Below, in pieces: positions 48,900 through 59,575 of a stretch of DNA of 64,000 nt. The first letter of the stretch is position 1, and every line of letters starts with the position of its first letter. Both the position numbers and the translations under genes were made by a program. The stretch covers positions 55,471,501 through 55,535,500 of the forward strand of contig CM074863.1 in NCBI GenBank assembly GCA_037501455.1, written 5' to 3'. This stretch comes from Lantana camara (lineage: Eukaryota; Streptophyta; Magnoliopsida; Lamiales; Verbenaceae). The notes beneath the pieces are model-generated. The model was not told where the DNA came from and did not search any database. It was given only the letters and a program-made list of their open reading frames with translations.

Positions 48900-49015
48900 A
48901 AGAGAGCCCCGTCTCTCAAACAAGTAAAGAGAGAACCCCGTCTCTCAAACAAGCAGCGAGAGAACCGCATCTCCCGAATGAACAACGAGAGAACCCCGTC
49001 TCTCAAACACAAAGA
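48900..49015 (-). repeat. 29-bp hairpin repeats near the gypsy-3 PPT
   Basis: Four repeats with cores at 48907, 48936, 48965 and 48994, exactly 29 bp apart. In minus-strand RNA each can fold by GAGAGA/TCTCTC arms around a CGGGG loop. They are homologous in position and sequence to 11565-11700 in gypsy-1. Confidence 0.8.
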
Positions 49016-50488
49016 AAGAGAAACTCTAAACACAACACAAAAGAGCTCAACACCCCAAGGCAAAAAGCAAGCACCAACACACAAAATACAGTCACGTTAC
49101 ACTCAAGCACACAAGAAGTAATTAATACAATAACGATCAAAGTACTAATCGTCATGAAATTATTCGAGGTCAAGTTAAGTGTATGCATATGCCATGAATA
49201 TTTGATTTACCGTTCACCGTTGATCGGGAATCTTCCATGATGGTGATCTGACTCGACATTTAATTGGTCCTTGGAGATCCCTCTACCTTTAACATTATAA
49301 TTTGCAACGCCCGATGTGATCTCCACTTCAATGTCCACCCAAATTTTTTAATTTTTTTTTTCTCTACAATCAACTTTTCTTTCCTTATGAATTCCACGGT
49401 CTGAAGTTCCCTTCTGGAGTGGGCACTTGATCTTAATCCAATCCACTCATCCTTCACTGTGGACTATACTAAGCCTTCTCGAATGCTAGAGCTAGTCTCA
49501 AATCCTACAAGTATTCCTGGTCCATTATGGAAAACAACTGACGAATCGGTATCCTATCTTGTTCATGTTGTATTGCCTTGTAGATCATCCACTTCCATCG
49601 CTCGGTTGAATTAAATCTCACTTTGTCCCTTTTTGAGATATGATAATTTAATCGACTTTTCTTATCCAATATCTTCCTTGTTAATCCTTGCCAGTTTCTT
49701 CTTGATCCCATCAACTTCACGGTTTGAAGCACCATTTTTAATCTTAGAAGATTAAGTTGGTCAATGTCCCATAATAAGAAACTCACGACATTGATCTTAT
49801 AGTCTAGGTTACCATCAATCATCTTTTTTCTCCATCTTGTCCTCTTTAGTTCTTAGCTTTCTTTGCATTCCCAACTTCATCTCCTATAGTATCTAAATAT
49901 TATCCTCGAAGTTCATCCTCTTCGGGTTTGGGGTTGCATCTAATGTCAAAAACGCCCATCTCATCTCTTACCACTTTTATCGAATTCTCGTTACTTGCTA
50001 ACTTTTAAATTTCCGTCGTGCCTTCCTAGAGTGACCCGTTGGAGCATGACTGTGATCCTAATTTATTTTCCAGTCAGGCTCTCCCCCTTAAAAGCTCTAT
50101 TCCCAATTCTTTGAACTTGTTTTATCACCCATGGGATAGAAAATCCCCAACTCCTTTAGCTTTGCTTCCCCGATCCGGTGATCTCACTTACAATCACTTT
50201 GAAATGATTAGTGGGGATAATAAGTCACTTCTCCCGTTCCCATTCTCCTGTTTCAAATTCCAAAATCCCTTAAGATCCCATATTGTTCGATTCATTGCAA
50301 ACCCGAGATTCTACCTTTCTTGATCTCATATAACCTGATAGGACTTATTCTTGATGAACGTGATGGAGTAGATTTTCCTATCAAGCAAACATCAAGCTAT
50401 GCATGCCGAATTGTTACATGTTTAATTAATTATTACCCTAACCTATTGATATATGTTATGCTATACATGTATAATATATGTATATGTA
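49016..50488 (-). other. Gypsy-3 3' internal remnant, unclassified
   Basis: Up to about 49216 it resembles the gypsy-1 3' region (shared ACCGTTCACCGT). Beyond that, gag or pol coding sequence would be expected on the minus strand, but I recognise none. Short minus-strand open stretches (49260-49457, 49505-49822) have no motif I can name. Probably heavily decayed element sequence. Confidence 0.45.
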
Positions 50489-51424
50489 TGTGATACCCCC
50501 ATGTTTAAATACGTATGTATTTTCGTATAAATACGAAATGTATTTTCATATGGATACGAAATGTATTTTTGTACAAATATTGTATGTATTCTTGCATAAA
50601 TACTGTATACATACTGTAAGTATTTTCATAAAATACAGTATAAACACGATATGTATTTTTGTATAAATACTGTATACATACAGTATGAATACTGTATAAA
50701 TACAATACACATACCGTATAAAATACCATATAAATATCGTATACATACCGTATCCATGAATAGTGACCTTTGACTGTTGACTTTGACTTTGAACTTGAAA
50801 TTTTGACTTTCAACCTAAAAGATCGTTTCGAAGAGACGAATTCAACGGTCAAAGCCTTTTTTGAAAATTTTCAAAGATGTGTTTCAAATTAGCTTTCAAA
50901 GTTTAAATTCCTTTTCCAATTAGAGTTGTTTCAAGACCCTAAAGAGTATACACTTAAGACCCTAATACGAGCTTTCAATCTAGACTAATCGTTTACTAGA
51001 ATCCTTTCTTCAGACAATGATATACCTTGTTAAGTTTTACGCTTTCTTGCTAATCTTGTGATTCAATACTTGAATTTCATCACTCAATCATGTATCATTA
51101 ACCAAGTTCGGGACTTAGTTCTTTAAGGCTCACGTCCATGATCATAAGTTGATTAACGGCTATTCGATTCATGCCAATCTAATAGCTCAAGTTTATGGAT
51201 AACTCACAGTAAATGTTCCATTCTTAGTTAATTATTTCTCTTGCATTAAGTGGTATAACTCTCCTATGCACTGCCTTACATGAATTCAATTATGCCCTCA
51301 TGCCTAGATGATTATTGAATAATTGTCATGAAATCTCGCTACATGTTATGATATGCTTTGATAATGTTTTGTCCTATTCATATGATATTGTTATGTACTA
51401 TTGAATGCTCTAAGATAGTTGAAC
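50489..51424 (+). repeat. Element X 5' LTR, first part
   Basis: Starts TGTGATACCCCC (or TGATACCCCC at 50491), a typical gypsy LTR opening, and is interrupted by copia-2 at 51425. With 61495-62909 it would make an LTR of about 2.35 kb. The exact left edge cannot be proved because the partner LTR is outside the window. Confidence 0.55.
50505..50755 (+). repeat. ~23-bp AT-rich minisatellite in element X LTR
   Basis: ATGTAT-centred repeats at 50515, 50538, 50561 and 50584 step by exactly 23 bp, then become irregular to about 50755. Many are partly self-complementary (for example ATACTGTATACATACTGT). Open frames across it on both strands reflect the repeat only. Confidence 0.75.
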
Positions 51425-53350
51425 TGTTAGGAATAGTGCCCTAGAAAGCCGATTGTATATCCGCTTTGTGCTTTTCCTTATTGTAATCACAGACAATCTT
51501 TGAATGAAATAACGAATTGAGGCAACACTTCTTTATATGCTCTTGTTTGGTATGCGTTTACTTTAGCTGTGCATGTATGAGAACTCCCCTAATCCTGATG
51601 ACTTTAGGACTCTACCATTTAGGTGAAATGGTTCATGAAACGAGCCCTATATCACATAAGTCATGATTAGTAAAATACTCCAAGCCGATGAGTCCTACAG
51701 ACAGTGGGAGTGTCAACCTGACTCCTCTAAGGCTTGCTTGTGGGATCACGCCCTTAAGAAGGACCACCTTGTTTCATGGAGGTGGAAAGTGTATAGTTGA
51801 TACGTGCGTGATACATGAGGGTGTTTACTTTAATAAGTAAGTTCACTGAGGTGCCCCGTGTGAGAACATTCCTAAATGGGAAGGAAGTTTCTATTTCAGG
51901 AAATGGAAACTTCCAGATTAGGAAATATCTCACGAGTCATTGATGTGATTAATTGATCCTTAGACTTGAGGTTCCATGTTACTTTATGAGTTAACTCTGT
52001 AGTCTTTGGTATAAGCTTTAAAGGGTGTCGCCTTAGACAACTGATTCAAGGCTTATGCTGGGGCTGCACAAGTGATTCATGAAAGTGAATGAGAATCAAG
52101 AAAGGACCTACACTTGCATATGCAAGGTGATCTCTTATTGTGTAAGTCATTCATATGCCATATGGAGTCCTTGGCCAAGGCAGTAGATCAAGACATCAAG
52201 AAAAGTGTTTCTTGGATTGAGATCAAATGGATATGAAATGCACTTAGCTTTAAGACCGGATTATTAGGGTTCTGATTATTCCCTTGCCCTAGATCTTGGT
52301 TGAGAGATAGTAAGTAGGAGGATTGTATCTCGCATGAATCAATGACTTAAAGGTTCTGTCGACTCCGAACATTCCAATTCAGCTAGGGGTTAAACACCTG
52401 TTGCTAGACTATGGTCGTTTAATCTGTGGACTGATTAATTAATTAGTGAATTAATTAATTAGGGTCACTGCTAATTGAATTGAGAACCTAGAGGGTCACA
52501 CACAACAACTTGGTTACATGAGTTGAGGCTTGAAAATGATTAAACGAGTTAAATCGGGCCAAGAGGGTTCCACACGTATGAAGTCACACGTGTGGCTCAC
52601 GTGAGTGACACGTTTGTATATACATATATCATATATATGTTAAATAATTAATTAGTTAATTATTTAATAGACTTTGGTTTAATTTTGAATTAAAAAGAAA
52701 GTCTAATTTTGGAGAAAATAATCTAGTTAATTAATTATGAATTAATTAATTAGATAAAATAAGTTATTTATTTTTTATATTAAATAAAGTATAAAATTAT
52801 CCAAAAATAGTTTGGATATTTTTAGCTCTCTTAAAAGTTGACTTGAAATAGAATTCAAAGTCAAAGTTGGAAAATACTTGATGATCAAGTAATAGGAGAG
52901 AGAGGGACCAAATCCTTTGTCCATTAGGACTAGGTTCGGCCGCCCCTCCCCTTTCCTATATATAGGGGAGCTCATGCTCCCCTTTAGAGCTAATTGACAA
53001 TTCTTGGTTCATGTGTTGAACACCTTCCTTTCTCCAAGATTAAATTAAACCCTAGGTTAAGCCTAAACACTAACTAGAGAACTAGCATCCTTACTAGTTA
53101 GATTGTGATCAAGTTGGTGGACTTTCTCTAGAGACTTCAAGTTAGAAGTTTGAAGATTCGAGCTTTACCAAGGAGAGGGGATCAAGCCGCAAGAAGAGAG
53201 TTCTTGGGTGGCTTGAAACGCTTCAAGAAAGAACAAAAGAAAAGTAAGTTTTCTATCTGTACGAATTTGGTTACACGATTGCGAGTTCAAGGTCCTTTTG
53301 TTGGGGAAAATTTTTAAATTCCGCTGCTTTCTGATTCGTGTTTTCCAACA
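51425..53350 (+). repeat. Copia-2 5' LTR
   Basis: 1926-bp LTR. TATATATA at 52957-52964 is followed by GGGGAGCTCATGCTCCCC (52965-52982), in which the 7-bp arms are kept but the centre differs from copia-1. The CACGTG cluster near 52575-52615 is reduced to two intact copies. Confidence 0.95.
52957..52982 (+). promoter_or_regulatory. Copia-2 5' LTR core promoter
   Basis: TATA box and adjoining inverted repeat in the same arrangement as copia-1. The 3' LTR has lost this segment. Confidence 0.6.
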
Positions 53351-53352
53351 AG

Positions 53353-53367
53353 TGGTATGAGAGCCAC
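53353..53367 (+). other. Copia-2 primer-binding site with one mismatch
   Basis: TGGTATGAGAGCCAC lies two bases after the LTR. Compared with copia-1, the C at the seventh base is G. Because the PBS is recopied from the tRNA at each cycle, this change probably arose after insertion. Confidence 0.85.
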
Positions 53368-53639
53368 CTCGTTAATCGTGTTTCTGATTCGTCTCAATTA
53401 TTCTGAATTTCGTAGAAATTCTTAGGCTTAGATGCGAATTAGGTATTCATGAGTTCTTTTAGAAAGCCTGAAATACGAAACTGTAATTTTTCTTGAATTT
53501 CTGAAACTGTTTTCTTAAATTGTGTTTTTGAAAAACCGTTTTGATAGAAATTAATTTAAATCGTGTTTTTGAATTTGGATTGTTTTGGTTTTTGAACTAA
53601 AAATACGAAACACGAAATCGTGTTACGAAAACGCGAGCC
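53368..53639 (+). other. Copia-2 leader, proximal part
   Basis: AT-rich, non-coding. It aligns with copia-1 near the PBS and then diverges. Confidence 0.6.
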
Positions 53640-53940
53640 TGGACGTGCTAAGGCGTAGCACACCAGGCCCGCGCGACCGCCCGCCCAGCAGTCCCGCAAC
53701 CGCGCGGGACTGCCCACCACTGCCGCCCACCAGCGCCTAGGCCCCGCCTAGGCGCGCCCGCCTGCCTGTCCCGCAACCGCGCGGGACACCCGCCCGCACG
53801 CTCCCGCAACCGCGCGGGAGCACCCGCCCGGCATCGCCCGCACGCGAGCAGCAGCAAGCTGCGCGCAGGGAGTGCGCCTAGCGCGAGCGCCTGGCGCGCG
53901 ACGCTGCGCGGCGAGCCTGTACTCGTTCCGGGCGGTTCTG
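53640..53940 (+). repeat. GC-rich hairpin block in copia-2 leader
   Basis: Inverted repeats GTCCCGCAACCGCGCGGGAC at 53691-53710 and 53768-53787, CTCCCGCAACCGCGCGGGAG at 53801-53820 (where both arm ends changed together, G-C to C-G), and GCGCCTAGGC/GCCTAGGCGC arms at 53733-53755. It sits where copia-1 has its own, differently built, hairpin array. Confidence 0.82.
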
Positions 53941-55101
53941 GGCACGGTTTTGGCGTTTTCGTGTTTTCGTGTTTTCGGTCCTTGAAATCCCGATTTAACT
54001 TTTTCTAAAAAAATTTTATTTATTAAATTTGAATTATTTTTGAAATAATTGTTTAAATTGGGATTTTGAAAATTTGAGCGATTTAAATTTTGAAAAATTA
54101 CAATCTTTATTTTCTGAAAATATTGAAAGAATAAAATTATTAATTTTCAGAAATTAATTGGAATTTTATTAGTTTATTGTTTTTCGGGTTTTATTGAAAA
54201 GGCTCTTGAACAAGAATTGCATCTAAGTCGTGTTTTAAGCTATTAGAGCTTAAAGCAAGAATTTTAATTTATTGGTTAAATTTAAATTCTTGCAAAAGCA
54301 TGTTAGGTGATCATGGGTTTAGATCTATGTATGGTTTTAATTTATGCACATGGATGGTTTAAATTGGGGTTGGAGCCCTATAGTTACGTTTTTCAATTGA
54401 GGTTGGAGCCTCACTTATGTGCGTACTGTTATGTGATTTATTATGTGGCTTTCCATATTACTGTTTTTGAGGCCGGGGTATGCCCCGTGTAATTGTCTAA
54501 GGCCAATATGAAGATTGAGCCTTATTACTTTATGTCTTTTTCTTTTTTATTGTAATTTGAGAGTAGAGATAGGTGGTGAGGTTTTATTTTCATTTTGGAG
54601 ACAATGCACCCATGGAGTAAGATGGACCACATTCAAGTAACAAGGAGGCCATAAGTGAAGACCCCTCAAAATGTTAGGGAGGGGAATCTCAATTGTTAAA
54701 TGTAATAGAGATAGGGCTCGTATTTTGTTACCGCTTTCCCTTATGTGATTTGAACTGTTTATGTGGCATGTATGTTAGAACTTGTGATTGTGGAGTGGCT
54801 CCCACATATCACGCATAAGATAGGTAGAACCCATGATCATTACATGTTAGTATCATGCTAGGACATGTTATCTGTTTATGTGCTTGTTTGAAATGCATTT
54901 AAGTGTACTTGCATTAATCAAGACTAATAAAATTGGATAACATATATGTTGGTGAGGTCGAACCGGACAACCCTCCGGTTAATTCGAAAATTCCCATTAA
55001 ATATTAAGCTAATTTCGAACAAATAGGTGTTTAATGCGAGATGCAAATTTTGAATTAAATTCCTAGCATTCCATCAATAGGTTTTAAGTTTAGTAAGTAA
55101 A
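53941..55101 (+). other. Copia-2 leader, AT-rich middle part
   Basis: Non-coding. From about 54300 it is nearly identical to copia-1 (from about 7030). No gene is seen. Confidence 0.7.
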
Positions 55102-55442
55102 GCTAGTTATTGTCCGCGAGTCGTGGGATAGCTAGTGGAGCTTATTAGTTCTTAGTTACCTAATTAATCATTTTAAATGGTCAATATTTCGTGGTCAATT
55201 TTAGCAAGGGCGATGTCCGCGAGTCGTGGGTCGTTCGAACTAAGTTTTGGTCATGATCTTATGATTGATGGGTCTAGCTTAACGCCTAAGTAAATATGGA
55301 TGTTGCACGAGTCGTGGGTCCATATTGAAAGATAGGTGATGCAAAAACTATTACTAAGAGTTCTAAAGGTGTTAGAATTGGTATGTTGTACCTACCTAGG
55401 GTTCTTACTTAGAATGTCCGCGAGTCGTGGGTTCGAGGTAAA
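55102..55442 (+). other. Four repeated stem-loops in copia-2 leader
   Basis: Head motifs at 55111-55127, 55214-55230, 55301-55318 and 55415-55431, with steps of 103, 87 and 114 bp (103, 87 and 113 in copia-1). Lower stems: 55102-55110 with 55128-55136, 55208-55213 with 55231-55236, 55293-55300 with 55319-55326 (eight perfect pairs) and 55404-55414 with 55432-55442. The cluster ends about 195 bp before the gag start. Confidence 0.75.
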
Positions 55443-55637
55443 ATGCCTAGGATCTTAGTACCCATTGGGAAACGTGTTCCTCTTAGATCTTTGGGAATTC
55501 TAGATCTTTGAAAAACAGTGGGAGCTACATTAGATTAAAGACCTTATCTTTTGTATATCGTTATAATTCAGCATGCTCACTAGTTCTCTGTTTTACCATT
55601 TAGGTCGTAGATTCTTTGATTCTCTACGTGTTTTGAA

Positions 55638-56486
55638 ATGGCAACCAAAAACCCTCTTGTATCGATCCTCGAGTCAAACAAGTTGACCGGTCCCAACTAT
55701 TCTGATTGGCTGAGGAATCTAAAAATCATTTTAGATTCTGAGAAGAGAACTTATGTTCTCTTCGAAGGGGAGCCTAGTCCCGAAGGGGAGGCTCCCACTC
55801 GGGCCGAGCGGGACGCGATTCAGAAGTGGAAGGATGATAATCTCCAAGCCCGTTGCCCTATGTTGGCTAACATGTCTCCGGACTTGCAAAGGCAACATGA
55901 GGCCATGGAATTTGCTTGGGAGATTTACGACCACTTAGAGCAACTTTACCGCCCTCATGAACGTGTTACAAGGTATAACACTTCAAAGGAATTGTTCCAC
56001 TTGAGAATGAGGGAAGGTTCAAGTGTCCATGAATATGGACTCAAGTTTCTTGCCCTTACTGAGAAACTTGCTTCCATGGACATGCCACTGAAAGATGAGC
56101 TTTCAGTGGATTTGTTGCTAGCTTCGCTCCCACCATCATTCAACCCATTTGTCCTTAACTTCAACATGAATCATGCTGGTGCTACTGTAGCTGAGCTGAT
56201 TAGTCAGCTTGTGACTGCTGAAAGCACGATCAAGAAGGACAATAAGGTTTTGATGGTGAATGCTCCATCTTCCTCTTCTGGGCCTTCTAAAGGTAAGGGC
56301 AAGAAAGCCCAAAAGAAGAAGAAGAAACCCCTTAGGCCCACTGGTGGCATTTCAAAGGGGAAGGCCCAAAAGAAGAAGCGTGATCAGAAAGAGGATGTTT
56401 GCTTCCATTGTGGCAAAGCGGGACATTGGAGGAGAAACTGCCCAGAGTACAAAGGCTACTCTAAAGAAAGGTATCTTTCTCGTTGA
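55638..56486 (+). CDS. Gag of copia-2 (282 aa, shifted off pol)
   Basis: Ty1/copia gag, which forms the virus-like particle and binds the RNA. It starts MATKNPLVSILESNKLTGPNYSDWLRNLKIIL, the typical N-terminus of plant copia gag. A gag_pre/UBN2-like core (residues ~20-200: FAWEIYDHLEQLY, RYNTSKELFHLRM, ELISQLVTAES) is followed by a lysine-rich stretch (217-251) and one complete CCHC knuckle, C255-C258-H263-C268. Plant copia elements normally have gag and pol in one frame. Here gag ends 14 codons after the knuckle while pol continues in the +1 frame. A one-base gain in the A run at 56451-56453 would account for this. I read it as a mutation; a programmed shift is less likely. Confidence 0.9.
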   Translation: MATKNPLVSILESNKLTGPNYSDWLRNLKIILDSEKRTYVLFEGEPSPEGEAPTRAERDAIQKWKDDNLQARCPMLANMSPDLQRQHEAMEFAWEIYDHLEQLYRPHERVTRYNTSKELFHLRMREGSSVHEYGLKFLALTEKLASMDMPLKDELSVDLLLASLPPSFNPFVLNFNMNHAGATVAELISQLVTAESTIKKDNKVLMVNAPSSSSGPSKGKGKKAQKKKKKPLRPTGGISKGKAQKKKRDQKEDVCFHCGKAGHWRRNCPEYKGYSKERYLSR

Positions 56487-59400
56487 AGTAAATCTTTCTA
56501 TTAATTCTAGTTCTTGGGTACTTGATACCGGTTGTGGAACTCATATCTGTAATGATGTACAGATGCTAAGTGAGGTCCAACAACTCAAAGAAGGAGAATG
56601 TGTCTTGAAGATCGGTGATGACTCAAACGTTGAAGCTCGAGCTTTAGGCACAATTAGATTAGATTTAGGTAGTTTTGAGTTAGTATTAAATAAAGTCCTT
56701 TATGTACCGAGCATTATTCGTAATATAATTTCAGTTCTAATATTAGATTGTGAAGGTTATGAAACTTATATTAAGAATGGTAAATACTTTATCAAACGGA
56801 ACAACTCTTCCGTTCACATCGGTACTCTAAGTAATGGACTTTACCTAACTCAAAATATCAATATTATGAATATACAACGAGAAACAAAGCGTAAGAGAGA
56901 TGACAAAGTTTCAGCTCCCTTATGGCATGCTAGATTAGGACACATTTCCAAGAACAGAATTAGCAAGATAAACACTTTAGGATCATTCTCTGAAAATGAT
57001 CTCAAAGAGTTAACTTCTTGCGAATCATGTCTCAAAGGAAAAATGTCCAAAGTCCCTTTTAAAGGAACTGTGGAACGTGCCACTAAGGTTTTGGATTTGA
57101 TCCATACTGATGTTTGTGGACCGCTTAGTGTAAGCACTAGAAGCAATCATCAGTATTTCATAACCTTTACTGATGACTTTAGTCGGTATGGTTATGTATA
57201 CTTAATGAAGTATAAATCTGAAGCTTTTGAGAAATTCTTAGAATTTCAAAAGGAGGTTGAGAACCAAACTGGTCACAAGATCAAAGCACTTCGATCTGAT
57301 CGAGGAGGCGAGTATCTTAGTGAAGAATTCCTTAATCATCTCAAAGATAATGGGATTATCTCTCAGTGGACTCCTCTGGGAACTCCTCAGCTTAATGGAG
57401 TTTCTGAGAGAAGGAATCGAACCCTACTTGATATGGTTCGTTCCATGATGAGTTTCACTGACTTACCACCTTCTTTCTGGGGTTATGCCCTAGAAAGTGC
57501 AGCAAAGATTTTGAATCTAGTTCCCTCTAAGTCAGTCCCTAAAACGCCCTATGAAATGTGGCATGGTAAAATCCCTAGTTCTTCTTACTTAAGAATTTGG
57601 GGTTGTCCTGCTTACGTGAAGAGGACAGTGGGAGATAAGTTAGAATCTCGTTCTAACTTATGCTACTTTGTAGGTTATCCTAAGGAATCCATAGGATACT
57701 ATTTCTATGATCAATCTGAGCAAAAGGTGTTTGTTTCCAGAAATGCCACTTTTCTTGAGGAACCGTTCCTTAAAGAAAAGAAAGGCAAGATCATAGAATT
57801 AGAAGAAGTACAAAATGACCCCACATCACCCACTGAAGAAACGTCCCACTCTGATCAACTACAACCAATCACGAATTTCGATACACACGAAAATCCTCCT
57901 CTAAGGCGTTCTGAAAGCACTCCTAGACAGCCGGAGAGATGGTATGGATTCTTCCATGAAATCTCTCAAAAGGATAATGATCCTTTAACATATGAGGAGG
58001 CACTTTCAGATTCTGACTCTGAACAGTGGATAGAAGCCATGAAATCCGAAATGGATTCCATGAACTCCAACCAAGTTTGGACCTTGGTAGATTTGCCTGA
58101 TGGGGTCAAACCCATAGGTTGCAAATGGATCTTTAAGAGAAAGCTTGGAGTTGATGGAAGCATTGCAGCCTACAAAGCAAGACTGGTTGCAAAAGGATTC
58201 ACTCAGAGACCCGGCGTGGATTTTGATGAAACCTTTTCACCAGTTGCAATGCAAAAGTCTATTCGGATCATGCTTACCATTGCTGCATATTATGACTATG
58301 AGATATGGCAAATGGATGTGAAAACTGCCTTTCTCAATGGTGACATTGATAAAGACATTTATATGGAGCAACCCATAGGTTTCACATTCAGTGGGAGTGA
58401 GCAAAAGGTTTGCAAACTCCAAAGATCAATCTATGGATTGAAACAGGCTTCTAGGAATTGGAACATTCGATTTGATGAATCGGTCAAAGCGTTTGGCTTC
58501 ATCCAAATTTCGAATGAATCATGTGTGTATAGAAAGGAATTGGAGACCTCAGTGCAATTCTTAGTACTTTATGTTGATGACATCCTTCTTATTGGGAATT
58601 CGAAGGATGACATGAAAGTGACTAAGTTATGGTTATCGAACCAATTCGAGATGAAAGATCTTGGTGATGCGTCCTATATCCTTGGAATTAAAATCTATAG
58701 AGATAGATCTAGAAGGTTAATAGGACTATCACAGTCGATGTACATTGACAAAGTATTGAAGAGATTCAATATGGAGTCGGCAAAGGTTAAGAACCTTCCT
58801 ATGAGTGTAGGAACATGTCTTTCAAAGAAGATGTGTCCTAAGACTAACCTTGAGAAGGAAAGAATGACTCATACACCTTATGCATCAGCAATAGGTAGCA
58901 TAATGTATGCAATGTTATGTACTCGACCGGATGTGGCTTATGCACTTAGTGTAACAAGTCGTTTCCAATCTGACCCTGGAGATGGTCACTGGGCTGCCGT
59001 GAAGAATATTCTTAAGTACTTGAAGAGTACTAAAGATTTATTCTTAGTTTACGGAGGTCAGAAAGATCTTACTGTCGAAGGATACTGCGATGCAAGCTTT
59101 GCTTCAGACTTAGATGATTTTAAGTCAATGTCAGGATACATTTTCTGCCTAAACGGCGGAGCAGTGAGTTGGAAGAGTTCCAAGCAAACAACCACTGCAG
59201 ATTCGACCACAGAGGCCGAATACTTAGCTGCAAATGATGCAGCAAAAGAAGGTGTTTGGATTAGAAACTTCATTCAAGAGTTGAATGTTGTTCCTAGCAT
59301 GAAAGACCCCATTACTGTGTTTTGTGACAACACTGGGGCGGTTGCTCAAGCAAGAGAACCAAGATCTCACCAACGGACCAAGCACATTATGAGGAAGTAT

Positions 59401-59559
59401 CACCTAATCCGTGATATTATCAAAAGAGGAGATGTGCTAATTGAGAGGGTCACATCAGCAGAGAACGTGGCAGATCCACTTACTAAACCCCTTAGTCGAG
59501 AAGCTTTCCAAGGTCATCTTCAGAAGATGGGACTTAGAGTAGCTTTAGAATGGCTTTGA
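56454..59559 (+). CDS. Pol of copia-2: protease, integrase, RT, RNase H
   Basis: The frame is open from 56260 to 59559 (1099 codons), but the part before about 56454 is only a shadow of gag. Residue numbers count from 56260. Aspartic protease: DTG at 89-91. Integrase: zinc-binding H223, H228, C254, C257, and the catalytic D284, D347, E383 with D,D-35-E spacing. RT: catalytic YVDD at 771-774, with MDVKTAFLNGD upstream at 685-695. RNase H: D944, E985, D1023. The order PR-INT-RT-RH defines Ty1/copia. The stop lies 5 bases before the PPT. No internal stop is present, so all enzymes look complete, but translation needs to get past the frame break after gag. Confidence 0.94.
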
Positions 59560-59564
59560 CGGGC

Positions 59565-59575
59565 AAGTGGGAGAT
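59565..59575 (+). other. Copia-2 polypurine tract
   Basis: AAGTGGGAGAT lies directly before the 3' LTR at 59576. Confidence 0.85.

Noticed and set aside
49505..49822. 105-aa minus-strand open frame as a gene
   Set aside because: No recognisable motif, low-complexity composition, and it lies in a decayed element remnant. Described only as part of the unclassified region.
54307..54492. 61-aa open frame in the copia-2 leader
   Set aside because: The matching copia-1 sequence does not keep it open in the same way and no domain is seen. A real upstream ORF is possible but unsupported.
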